Positions 25,553-36,376 of a stretch of 64,000 nt of DNA are shown here, piece after piece. How positions within the stretch are numbered: position 1 is the stretch's first letter; the number at the start of each line of letters is the position of its first letter. The stretch covers positions 372,001 through 436,000 of the forward strand of contig JAALGZ010000019.1 of assembly GCA_015227615.1 (NCBI GenBank), in the 5' to 3' direction. The translations under genes were made by a program, and so were the position numbers. Below the pieces are notes generated by a model, which had not been told where the DNA came from, did no database searches, and was given only the letters and a program-made list of their open reading frames with translations. The stretch is from Labyrinthula sp. Ha. Taxonomy: Eukaryota > Sar > Bigyra > Labyrinthulida > Labyrinthulaceae.

Positions 25553-25635
25553 TACCGTAGAGCAAAAAGATAACTTTGTATGGCATTACCACAGAGTTAA
25601 CCCATTTGGTTTTCTTGAACAACCACAACAACAAA
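25553..25635. promoter_or_regulatory. Short bidirectional promoter region
   Basis: Only 83 bp separate the ATG of the glycosyltransferase (minus) from the ATG of BipA (plus). ATTACC occurs twice, once at the edge of each gene, as ATTACCGTAGAG and ATTACCACAGAG. Expression of both genes must depend on this region or on sequence inside the partner gene. Confidence 0.5.
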
Positions 25636-27621
25636 ATGAAGCATTTATTCCAATCAACAGCAAGACTCGTATTAAAGGGTTTTAATCGTCAAAATAACAA
25701 TTTTATCCGTAAAAATGGATATATTTTTGATTCTCTAGTATCAAAGCAGAGATTATTCTCTTCTCTTGCTGCCGTTGAAGCTATTTCTCCCTCTGCTTCC
25801 ACAATTAGAAACATTGCTATTGTTGCCCATGTAGATCACGGTAAAACTACTTTGGTTGATGCTCTTCTACAAACCTCTGACTCATCTCTAGTCTTAAACA
25901 ATCAAACTATGGATTCAAATCCTCTTGAGAAAGAAAGAGGAATCACAATTCTATCTAAAGTAACCTCTTTGGAGTACAAAGATCATAAAATCAATCTAGT
26001 AGATACTCCTGGACACAGTGATTTTTCTGGAGAAGTTGAATCTGCACTTAATTTAGTCGATGGTCTTTGTCTTTTAGTTGATGCAAGAGATGGAATCATG
26101 CCAACGACAAAGTACGTACTTAATAAAGCTGTTAAATCAAAAAAGAAGATCATGGTAGTTGTAAATAAAGTTGATGCAGTTGAAGATCAACTTAAAATTT
26201 CTCAAATTGAAGATGATGTTTTGGAAATGTTGCTTAATTTTGACGCGGCGGAAGAATTGATGGATTTTAAAGTATTTTATGCTAGTGGAAAAAATGGATG
26301 GGCAGTTGATTCAGTTGAAAAAATCGGGCAAGGAAAAGACATGAAAGTTTTACTTGATGCTTTTTTAGATGAATTTCAATCGCCCGAAATTTCAAACTCA
26401 GAAGAATTTACTCTATTAGCGTCAATTTTACATTCAGATCCTACAATTCATAAAGGTAATTTTCTTGTAACAGGAAAAGTAAATTCTGGTATAATTAAAC
26501 CAAATGACAAAATTAAAGTCCTTTCTCCTTTTTCAGTCGATAAAAATGAAAAAGAGGTAGATTTACAAACAGTATTGTCAATTTACTCTAGAATTGGGAC
26601 AAATTATGTTCCCTTAGAAGAAGCGAAAGCAGGTGATATAGTTACGATTTCAGGTTTAGAATCAGATTTCACATCTGTTTTGTACACATTATGTTCTCCC
26701 TCTATTACAAAACCTTTGGAAACTCCTCAATTTGATCCTCCAACAATTTCTTTAATGGTTCGAAGAAATGATGGACCACTTTCAGGAGACAAGAAGTTAT
26801 CAAAAGGAACAAAATTAACAACCTCTCTTATTAAAGAAAGATTATTTGAAGAAAAACAAAGAAATGCAGCAATTAATGTAATCGAACGTGAAGATGGTCA
26901 ATTTGAGGTTTATGGAAGAGGAGAAATGCACTTAGGGGTTTTAATTGAGAATATGAGACGAGAAGGCTTTGAAGTTTGTGTCTCCAAACCTAAAGTGGTG
27001 ATTAAAGATGGGAAAGAACCGATTGAGGAGGTTGAGTTCTTATTTGAGGAGGATTTCACAGGTTTAATTCTAGAAGAGATGGGATCTAGACAAGGTGAAT
27101 GTGTAATCTCAGATTCTGAAAGATTTGTTTATGATGTCCCGACAAGATTTCTTTTTGGATTAAGGGGGGAATTAAGCAGAAGATCTGGTGGAACAGTATT
27201 AATGAATTCTGTTTTTAAAGGATATAAAAAAATATCAGAAAGTAAAAGTGTTTTACGTAAAGGTGTGATGGTTTCAAACGCAGATGGAGTTGCTAAGGCG
27301 TATGCATTGGGTAATTTAGAGAAAAGAGGTGTTATGTTTGTAAAACCTGGAGATCGAGTTTACATTGGGATGATCGTGGGAGAATTGAACCAAAGTAATG
27401 ATTTAAATGTAAGTGTTACAAAAGAGAAGAAGTTGACAAATGTTAGAGCAGCTGGAAAGGATGAAATGGTTAGATTGAGTCCTGTGAGGGAGTTTATGTT
27501 AGAAGATTGTATTGGATATGTTGATGAAGATGAGTTAATTGAAGTTACTCCAGAAAGGATATGTTTGCGAAAGTTAGAATTAAATCCTTCGCTAAGAAAA
27601 GTTAGCAATAGAAAACGATAG
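25636..27621 (+). CDS. bipA: TypA/BipA translational GTPase, organelle-targeted
   Basis: This is a ribosome-associated translation GTPase of the EF-G/TypA family, 661 residues from the chosen ATG. The G motifs are complete: AHVDHGKT (64-71), RGITI (101-105), DTPGH (123-127), NKVD (177-180) and an ASGKNGWA G5 region. The EF-G-like domains and the BipA-specific C-terminal part follow (RGEMHLGVLIENMRREGFE, FVKPGDRVYIGMIVGE, YVDEDELIEVTPERICLRK). About 60 residues before the G domain are basic and hydroxylated without acids at the start (MKHLFQSTARLVLKGFNRQ), which suggests a mitochondrial (or plastid) presequence. The open frame extends 20 codons upstream, but only from a TTG; the ATG at 25636 also begins the presequence, so I chose it. 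The stop is TAG exactly where the family ends. It shares a short promoter with the glycosyltransferase gene. Confidence 0.93.
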   Translation: MKHLFQSTARLVLKGFNRQNNNFIRKNGYIFDSLVSKQRLFSSLAAVEAISPSASTIRNIAIVAHVDHGKTTLVDALLQTSDSSLVLNNQTMDSNPLEKERGITILSKVTSLEYKDHKINLVDTPGHSDFSGEVESALNLVDGLCLLVDARDGIMPTTKYVLNKAVKSKKKIMVVVNKVDAVEDQLKISQIEDDVLEMLLNFDAAEELMDFKVFYASGKNGWAVDSVEKIGQGKDMKVLLDAFLDEFQSPEISNSEEFTLLASILHSDPTIHKGNFLVTGKVNSGIIKPNDKIKVLSPFSVDKNEKEVDLQTVLSIYSRIGTNYVPLEEAKAGDIVTISGLESDFTSVLYTLCSPSITKPLETPQFDPPTISLMVRRNDGPLSGDKKLSKGTKLTTSLIKERLFEEKQRNAAINVIEREDGQFEVYGRGEMHLGVLIENMRREGFEVCVSKPKVVIKDGKEPIEEVEFLFEEDFTGLILEEMGSRQGECVISDSERFVYDVPTRFLFGLRGELSRRSGGTVLMNSVFKGYKKISESKSVLRKGVMVSNADGVAKAYALGNLEKRGVMFVKPGDRVYIGMIVGELNQSNDLNVSVTKEKKLTNVRAAGKDEMVRLSPVREFMLEDCIGYVDEDELIEVTPERICLRKLELNPSLRKVSNRKR

Positions 27622-28018
27622 TATTATTTTTTTTGCAGGGTTCTCAAGATGAATATATTTTCTGTTGCAAGATTAAATACTATATTTTAAATTCTTGTTT
27701 TATCAAGTACATTAGTTTCAAAAAAGTGCTCTTCTTTTTTCTTAAGACTTTTGCTAAGTTGAATTTGGTAGACAATAGTTTTAGAACTTATTCTTAATAT
27801 TGATTTTGTATTGTTAAGAGAATAATGATAATTCTTTAGTTATTTTTTTTTATTTCTTAGAAAAAGAAGTTAAATCTTTTTTTTATTTACTTAAGATCAC
27901 TACTCTAAAACTAATCATATCAATTTTGAAATTATTTTTGGAATAGATTTCTTATTAAAAATAAACGAGACAAAACAAAAAAAAATCATATTCTTTAAAC
28001 TAAAGCTCTAGTTAAAAT
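27622..28018. other. Gap between convergent genes
   Basis: The stretch is AT-rich, with poly-T and poly-A tracts, between the BipA stop and the stop of the next minus-strand gene. It is probably the two 3' untranslated regions. No other feature is seen. Confidence 0.5.
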
Positions 28019-29464
28019 TTACCCTTCTCTGTCTCTTCTCTTGAATTCCAAAATAGGATTATCTGCAATGCTTTTAATTACTTGTGCTAAAAAACGCTTA
28101 CTACAAGTTAGTCTAAGAATAAAGTAAATCCATAATCCCAAGAGAATAGCTGTCAAACTAAAGAGAACAATATTTGCAATAAAAAAATCTTCATTTCCAT
28201 TCTCAAATACTGTAAAAAGTATTCCTGAAAGAATAACAAGTAAATTACAAATTCTACCTAGAAAATCTATTTTATTTACATAAAAAACTCTATATGGCAA
28301 AAAATATATCAGTAATAAAATTCCACAACAATTAATTATAAGAAATAAATATGCGTATAGCAAACGATCTTGATTATATTCTTTCTCAACATAACTTTCG
28401 AAAGCTTCATCTGTTGCTTTATCTGTCCAGTTTTTTGAAAACTGAATAAAATCATCAGTTGATTGAAAGAATATATAGAAAGCAAAAACCTTTTCAAATA
28501 GAGCATAGATTAAGAAAATTCTGGAGCTAAATATAGTAAAATCTACAAAAGTAGTTTCTTGAGAATCATGTAGTCTTCCATTAACCTCTTGATTATATCT
28601 ATTTTCATTTTCAACATAATTTGACTCTACAATCTGTGCAGCATAAAATTTGATCCAAGGGAGACATAGTTGATTTATACAGACTGAAAGGAAAGCTAAA
28701 AAGGAGATCATAATAAAAAGAAGAATATATTCTGGATATACTCCGTCTTCGTAGCTTTGATAAAGACTAAAATATAAAACAAAATCTTGTTCTTTGGTTA
28801 CATTATTTTGAACTGAAGCATAAAAGTGTGTTCTATAAAATAAATAAGAAACTAAGGAGGTAACTAATGGTGGTATTAAGAGTGTGATTATAACCTCTAT
28901 AGTTTTGGTTTCTTTTTCAACCTCCATTAGCTTTCTTATATCTGTGCCCTTAATCTCAGATACGTAATTATACACTGATTTTAAAAATACAAGAGAATAT
29001 ATTTTAATTATGAAAAGAGGGAAGAAAATAACATGTTTGAAAGTATTTTTTCTAGCAAGAAATGCTATAGTAGGAAAAGAAATCCATAAATCAACAACGA
29101 GCAGAAGGCATACTACTGCATACAACATTTTTGGTTTCCCTGCAAGTTTTAGTATCCAGTAATGAAATACTATATACGAAACTAGAATAAGGGATATTCC
29201 AAAGAATAAGGTAGCAGGAATACTACTCAAATCAATCTCCAACAAAAAAACTCTGCGTATATTTTCCAACAGGTTTTCCCACGTTTCTGGGAATTGTACA
29301 TCAACACCTGAAGCAATAGACAGCATTTGAAATTGCCAAACAGCAACAAACAAAATAGATAACGTCACATCAAAAACCTTTCTTGAGTGTTGGCTATCAT
29401 TTTGTACATCTCTCCCTTCTGTACTACTTAGTGGTGAAATGAGCCTCTTTAAGTGTTCAAACAT
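28019..29464 (-). CDS. Polytopic membrane protein of the WQ...PxxW family, member 1
   Basis: The 481-residue protein has about ten hydrophobic segments and short cytosolic ends. Its first segment carries VWQFQMLS followed by DVQFPETWENL, a segment-plus-loop signature resembling that of TRP-like polytopic membrane proteins of protists (from memory, not checked). Near the C-terminus it has YFLPYRVFYVNKIDFLGR, which recurs as YFLPFKVFYLNKIDFASR and YLLPFKVFYMNKIDFASR in the two copies at 45.5-52.1 kb, so these are one family. Transport or channel activity is possible but not shown. It is a single exon with an ATG start, convergent with BipA. Two CGGGAA elements back to back (29643-29662) lie about 180 bp upstream. 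Confidence 0.85.
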   Translation of the reverse strand: MFEHLKRLISPLSSTEGRDVQNDSQHSRKVFDVTLSILFVAVWQFQMLSIASGVDVQFPETWENLLENIRRVFLLEIDLSSIPATLFFGISLILVSYIVFHYWILKLAGKPKMLYAVVCLLLVVDLWISFPTIAFLARKNTFKHVIFFPLFIIKIYSLVFLKSVYNYVSEIKGTDIRKLMEVEKETKTIEVIITLLIPPLVTSLVSYLFYRTHFYASVQNNVTKEQDFVLYFSLYQSYEDGVYPEYILLFIMISFLAFLSVCINQLCLPWIKFYAAQIVESNYVENENRYNQEVNGRLHDSQETTFVDFTIFSSRIFLIYALFEKVFAFYIFFQSTDDFIQFSKNWTDKATDEAFESYVEKEYNQDRLLYAYLFLIINCCGILLLIYFLPYRVFYVNKIDFLGRICNLLVILSGILFTVFENGNEDFFIANIVLFSLTAILLGLWIYFILRLTCSKRFLAQVIKSIADNPILEFKRRDREG

Positions 29465-32400
29465 GATTTAGTTTGTTTTCTTGTCTTTCTTTCTTAGGGA
29501 TTAAAAAGTGGACAAGTTATACGAGAAAATAATACAAAGTTCTTAAAAGACATACTATCTCCTAAAAAATAGATTTCCCAGCCTAGTACTATTTTATTTA
29601 TTGTTCATAAGAGACCGATATTGAATATATATCATTGTCAAATTTCGGGAACCGGGAAATTTCCAGGGTAATTCCATATTGTTCTTGTTGAACTTATGCA
29701 CAATTATCTATGTTACTACGTAAAGACAATGAAGAAGTATGAAATAAACATGTCTAAATAGGTTGTTCTTATAAGACAACAAGAAAAAAAAGATTTAATT
29801 CTTTAAAGGAGAGTTTTCTGGCTTAAGTGGGAGTATATTGGTGAAATGTATTTTTATCTCCTTGATTGGTGATACAGTAACAGATATGAGACTTCTGTAT
29901 GTTCGATTGTTTATCAATTATCAAAACAGAATCAAATAATATAATGATAATCGTATGTTAATATTTTGGGAAATTAATGCATAAACTCTCTTGCAGAATA
30001 TTATATGATGGAAATGGAAGAAAATTTCAAAGCTAACACCTAGCTAAAGAATTAGTAAAGTAAAATTGAAAACGGGAAATTCGACTTAGTATAATAGCTG
30101 TCTAAGTATTCCACGGCTAAGGTAAAACTAATAATGAACTTTTCCCTAATACTTAACATATCCTCAACTGAGTACAAGGGTTTGGTTCAACATCCTAAGT
30201 TGTTGATTGCGTTCATTATGGACATCTAGCGCTATAATCAGTAATTCTTCCTCACTTTTCAGTATCTGACTGATCGATATTTCATTCCAAGCACACAAAG
30301 CTTTAATCTTGCGTTTTTATATAAGATAAAAACTAAGTGATATATTTAGTACTATGTTTCCAATAAAAAGCTGTTGAATTTCCCCTGGAACATTGCCAAG
30401 AAAGGATACTAAAATTATTAACCTCTATCGACAGATTTATTTCCCGCGTGTATCTTCACAATATTCTATGAAAGAGTTTATCAACGGATCATTAATGAGC
30501 TTCCCTTTGCAGGTGACTCAAGTTATTGCTAGTATTTTCCATTATTTTGCGCGGCAGTTTCATCTTCAAAACAATGAAATAGGGAAGGGTTTGGTGAATC
30601 TAACTAGCTGAGTTGCTATGGTTGTGTGCATTTTCTCGTGTCTGACTTAGTTTCTTGGATAGTTTTGCTCAGATTTTATAAGCAAGATAAGCTCAACAGC
30701 ACATATCCGGAGAATCAAATACCTAGGGAAATTCTAAAATTAAACTAGAAGCTGGAGGCAATGCAGGTTGATCTATGGTGCAAAACCACTCATTAAACCA
30801 TAACAGTGCTGCTGTTTAGAAGTCCTTGAAAGAAACATATGTACTGTGAAGGATTGAAAGACCTAAATATTGTTTCCAAGGTAACTTTTTTAGAAGCAAG
30901 TTCCACTGGGAGCACCTTCCTGTTTTTGACTTTTTCGGTTAAGCAGAAATCTATAATTGATATAAGTCTGTCATGAAAACCAAGAATACTTATGTACTAA
31001 AAGATTCCCCAATTTAGGTTAGTTATTGTTTCATGAACCATAAAATTTCAGTTGCGTAAATTCACCGACCATCATTTTAGGCAATTATTCATTACTTAAT
31101 AATAGCAACTTCATTATAGTTAAGTTATATTAACTTGAATTAATGAGCTTAAAATCCCCTCTAGGTGAAGTATAATTTGATTGAGACAAGATTGAACGAT
31201 GGATATAACAAGAACCGTTATAATGAATTAACACTCTGTCTAGTTAGATGGACTACTGGTTATTAGCATAAGTCAAACGTACTATCCAACCACATTGGCT
31301 AGACAACTCAAGGTATATATGAAACAAAAAGTTCAAAATATTTAGCCGGCACAAGGCTTGATACCTAGCTTAAGAGTTTACTCGAAGGTATGAGAGCGAT
31401 AATGTAGTAAGCTCAGTGACTTAATTTAATTTGTCCTTTGAGGAAACATATATAATCTTCACCCGTTTGGTTTATCAGCTATTCAGTGGTTGAGATCACA
31501 AAAGATTTCTGATACTAATCAAGTTAATTTAGAAAATCTTTGCACTGTCGCATGCAACCTGCTGTTTTATCCGTAGGATTTATCACTTGGGTAGACGGTA
31601 AGAAACCGCAACGGAATTATTCGAATAATTATTATTTCTCATTACTCGTGGGGTTGTAGTCAATGATACTATTAAGTTAAGTTTTCAAACCCAATATTGC
31701 CATCCCTGTTAACCTGGTGTCAATACCATATCTAATTAATTTTGGAACATAGCAAACAGATCTCACGCCCAAACTTTAAACAAGGCTGAAATGGAAAGAA
31801 AAATAAAATTATAAATCATTTTTTTTGTTGTTGTCATTAAGTTTTTTTGTGGGAATAAACGATATACTTGAAGAGTACAAAAAGATAAGAATATCTCAGT
31901 CAAATAAGGGTAATACATGATTCTGTTTCCCAAAGACATTGTTTTCCTGCAAAATTGCTTCCCAGATATCTCACCTAAATCGTTTAGAAACCCTCTTCAA
32001 TCATGTCTAGTAATATATTCTTCTATACAGAAGGTAGGTTTATCATGTTATAACCTGTCTTATTTGATTTTGAATCCAACTATGAAAAAATAAATATCTT
32101 GATGAATCCGGAATAAACCGAAGCTATTGTGATTATGATACTTATAAAGATATAGTGATACATATCGTTATTTTGCATCAATAAGAAACCATGTTCACTG
32201 TCCGATGAGTAAACATGTTCAACGAGAAAACGAGACTTTCCCGAAAAGGATTTGTCAGAATATCCCTTTCTCGAGAGACTAACTTAAGGGGTTAAGACGT
32301 TCACACCAGAGTTCTCCAGTAGAAGAGCCCTAGTGATTGGTAACACTAAGCGCCACATATTCAATAATTCCGAAATCTTATTAGCTTTCCTGCTATTTTC

Positions 32401-35362
32401 TTGGAAATCATCACTAGTACAAGAACATACCAAGGGATCTTGGACCTGATCGATATAAAACTAGTAGCCTAAAACAAACGTTCCCAGTACTAGTTATCCT
32501 TCCCAATTTTTCCTCATTTTAAGTAATTTGCAATTGCAAAAGATAAACATCCAAGATTAGGTGTCTGTAGATTTGGTATGAACAATACAAGCAAAGCTTT
32601 TCATTAAACTCAACTTTATTTGAAGTAACTAATTCTCTTCGCCTTCATATAGATTTTGACTCAAGAATGCATTGCTTCAAAATTCATGAACTCTATATAA
32701 TTTTTATCTGTGTTAGTTAAAATACATTTCAATATGCCGAGTATATAAAAAATCTAGAGATACAAATGGGAAATTTACTTCATTCTTGCTCGCCGTTAAC
32801 AGTAACAAATCTTTTAAAAATAATTTGTTGCATGTCGAGGAGTTGTTATTATAACTCGAAGTCTGATTACAGATAAACCCAGTGTTTCAGTTATTTGTGA
32901 GCTGAATTTCATAAGAATAATCCATGAAGTACATATATATATAGTGAAACTCGTCATTTTTAATCCAGCTATTCTTACTTTCTTAACTTAAATGTCTCCC
33001 AACTCTATGAGATAAGGTAATGAAACTTGGGAAGGTATGAGGAGACTAGGTGATAATCGACTTCATATATACTTAATCATAGCATTTGTTTTAGTTCTAC
33101 GGCTCTCGGTAAATTGCATCTCCTTAGGTGCACGAACAGTGAAAAGGTTACTTCGATCCTCAAGTAACGAATAAAAAACGACTTGTTTTAATCCCTATTT
33201 ATTGGCTTGGAACATTTCCTAGAAAATACTAATATACTATTAAAACGTTTTCTCATTCACACTTTTCATAAATTCTGGTTCATTTATTTACTTCATCTTG
33301 TTATTTCCAGGAAGTGGAATATTATATATATATATGCTGAGCATTCAGTTTACAATTGCTTTCATCCAAATTCTTATCTAAACATCTGACTCTGCTCTGT
33401 AGTTTCTTATACCAACAGCATAATCATATACTCGCCTTATTCTGTGCTCTTTTTTTTTCTTCTTCAATTACTCACGTATTTCGCCAATACAAATTCTTAA
33501 ATTCTTGAGGGTGATGGTTACAATCGACTCCAAAGTATCACCACCCAAATCTTGTTGAAAGGGTCGGCGCCGTACTTCAAGCAGAAACTGTGCTACTCTG
33601 AATCATTGGTCAGTACAATATGCATAGATGGGACTGTTCCTGGTGATTAATTTGTATTTACAAAATAAATTCTATTTAGGAATTGCTATTCTCGTCTATT
33701 GGAAGTTGTTGGTTATTATTTCTACTTTTTTTGCTTGCTTTCTCCATTAGTGGAATAAATTAAAATAAAAAAAAAAAACTTCAATTATTTTCTAAAATTT
33801 GTTTGGATATATGATTTCTCTATATTTCCCATTCTTATCTCTTATCCCTGTATTCAGTGTGGATGGTATGAGGGCTAGAGCTCTCTTTTTAATGAGAAGA
33901 ACACTTTATAACCAACCTTTACAATTTATTTATTGATATTTGATTATTACGAACTTTTTCTATATGATTCTAGTTGATTAATTCTTAGAGATCCCTGGAA
34001 AGTTTGAAAAGTTAATGATAATAATTCATTGTTAATAGTTAATCCGAATAGATTCAGAATTATGTTTCGTAATTCATAATTCCAAATCTCTTGTTCATCA
34101 TCAGATTCAAATAAGAATACTCTGCTTATAGATTATGAATATCTAATCATTGGCCTAATTCCCATTCTGTACAGGATGGATAAAAAAAATTTGTATGTAT
34201 ATGATGTTCTCTATTCGTTGATAGGGTGAAAAGAGCGATAATTATCTTCTCATATAAACAAGCCATGCATTAGCAACAATATAAACTTAAAAAAAAATCC
34301 AGACTATTCGAAGCTTGAAAAACGGAGTCCGGAAACATAAAATGGTTATTGGATAGTTGCTAAATCTGCTAGTCTTAATAACACTGAGAGTAATCATATA
34401 GGAAAACATCGAGTATGTAATTGCAGAGAAGCGTTCGACTAAGAAAAACCTCTTAATTCATAACTACTGTGTTTCCATATGAAAGCATTAGACATACTCA
34501 GTTATATGGCATGTGCAACTAATCCTTTAGTCACTGATGTTTGCGAATGTTCTAGATGAGGAAGCCACAGTTGAGGCAGCATTACCATCAAACATTTTGC
34601 TTGGTATTAGCGCATCTATGATCATGTTCTTAAAGTCTTTTTGGAATAATTTATTTCTACAATTCTGTTTCTTTGTCTACTCAAACCACATACTCTTCTT
34701 TATTTTTTACATTTTACATGTTTTGCATGGCTACGAGGTTGATCATTTCTATTTCTATGGATGGATCAACAGTAAATAAATCAAGAATATTACTCCAAGC
34801 CCCGATGACATTTCTAGATATCCAATAACTAGTATGATAGATAATTTATATATGTTAATATAAATAGATAGCAAAAAAAGTTATTATCTTTCTCTTAGAT
34901 GTATAAGAGTATTTTCAACCTATTTGACTATTATTATTTTCTGCCCATTTCTGTTAGAGATTAAGCGTTGCTGTATTCTCATGGGAAAAAAATTAGCATC
35001 CGATATTCGTTCAGGGCAAATTCTAGCAAGAATTCTTAATTTTCTTCTTGCTTACTATTCCAAAATTCTCAAATAAGATATAAGTACCTTTTATCGATAA
35101 GAAGTGGAGCAAAAAATACTCTTTTTCTTTCCATAATGTCTTGAAGGGACATTTATTTCTGTTCATGTTTATTTCTAACAAAGTAAAGCAAATTTGATCC
35201 AGAATATAAAAAATGGAAAAGCCTTGCAAAAAAAAGTGTAAACATATATGTTTGAATTTTCTAGTTCACTTCTTCTTTCCATTAATTAAAAAACATTAAT
35301 CATTAACAAACAATACAAATCATACTAGTGAAACGTAAGTAAAATCTCTAGTAAAATAATAG
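29465..35362. other. Gap: 5.9 kb AT-rich spacer
   Basis: There are several open frames of 60-80 codons without motifs, some starting at non-ATG codons. The stretch includes the CGGGAA pair near 29650. I see no supported gene, RNA gene or ordered repeat. Confidence 0.5.
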
Positions 35363-36376
35363 TTAATCAAGCAAAACAGGAGGCCAATCATAGATTGGTT
35401 CATCAAGAAGAATTTGTAGCGTAATAGAATCAATATGTTCCTTTCTTTTAACATGAGAAATTGCTATGAAATGTTTTCCTTCTAAAGTAAAAACACTTCT
35501 AAACCAACAATATCCATCTGTATCAAGCTTTTTATTCACATACATAAAAATAGAAAAAAACTCTGTTAATCCAACACCAATAGCAAAAAAATGTTTTCCT
35601 TTTGCATTTCTTAATTTCTTCCTTGAATCATTCACAACAGTCATATTTCTATTATCCACAACAAAAGTTTCTAATTCAACTAAATACTAAAAGAAAAAAT
35701 AGAATAATACAACCTTTACGAAAATACTTGTACGAGTTTTCTGGTAGTATATATTCAGGTGAAAAATATTTCACTTTTTTTCTCATCTTAGGTAAAAGAT
35801 AAGACACAAGTGTAGTAACAGGACCTAAATTAGCTACTTCAGCAGCTTGATGCAATAAAGTTAAATCAGTAACACTTAATCCAATCATATCTTCCATAGT
35901 TTTTAACACTTTCTTATCCACTAAAACTAAATTAGAACTTTCTTCATTTTCAACTCTTTTTTTTTCATGATATCCATATGGAAAAGAATATTGAGATAAT
36001 TTTAAAGCTGATTTTTTTATACAGCTTTGACTTTTACTAAAAGAAAAAGGATCTATTTGCCTACCAAGTAAATCTCTAGCTCTGTATTTTCTTAAAAGAC
36101 TTGCTTCCACATCTGCTGAAAAAGGTGCTCTTTGATCTGCACCTCGTAAATGAGAAGATATAGTTCTTTTAAATGCTTGAAGTGGATATTTTACATTTGA
36201 TGCTCGTGTTTCTATCCATAAATTAAAACATTCTTTAGAAATTATACTTTCTTGTATCAATACCTAAACAAATAAACTACTCAAACATAAAATACCCCTG
36301 TTGAATCACGATAAATAAACTTAAGAAAAGTTTTCATAGAAGTCATTTGAGTTGATGCTCGTTGTTTTCTTCTCAT
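35363..36376 (-). CDS. Three-exon gene, protein of unknown function
   Basis: Exons run 36376-36296, 36263-35714 and 35679-35363. They are joined across a 32-nt intron (GTATTTTA...GTTTAG) and a 34-nt intron (GTTGTATT...ATTTAG). The phases fit exactly and give about 315 residues. Joining restores continuous sequence (IYRDSTG-VLIQESI and YKYFRK-VELETFVVDNR). The start MRRKQRASTQ was chosen because the frame closes just upstream; an earlier exon behind a possible acceptor near 36430 cannot be excluded. The protein is basic and soluble, with no membrane segment. It has regions such as RGADQRAPFSADVEASLLRK, LTLLHQAAEVANLGPV, and a C-terminal part that looks like mixed beta (KHFFAIGVGLTEFFSIFMYV, GYCWFRSVFTLEGKHF). 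I do not recognise the family. A TTCCCGAAATTCCGG patch lies about 70 bp upstream. Confidence 0.75.
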
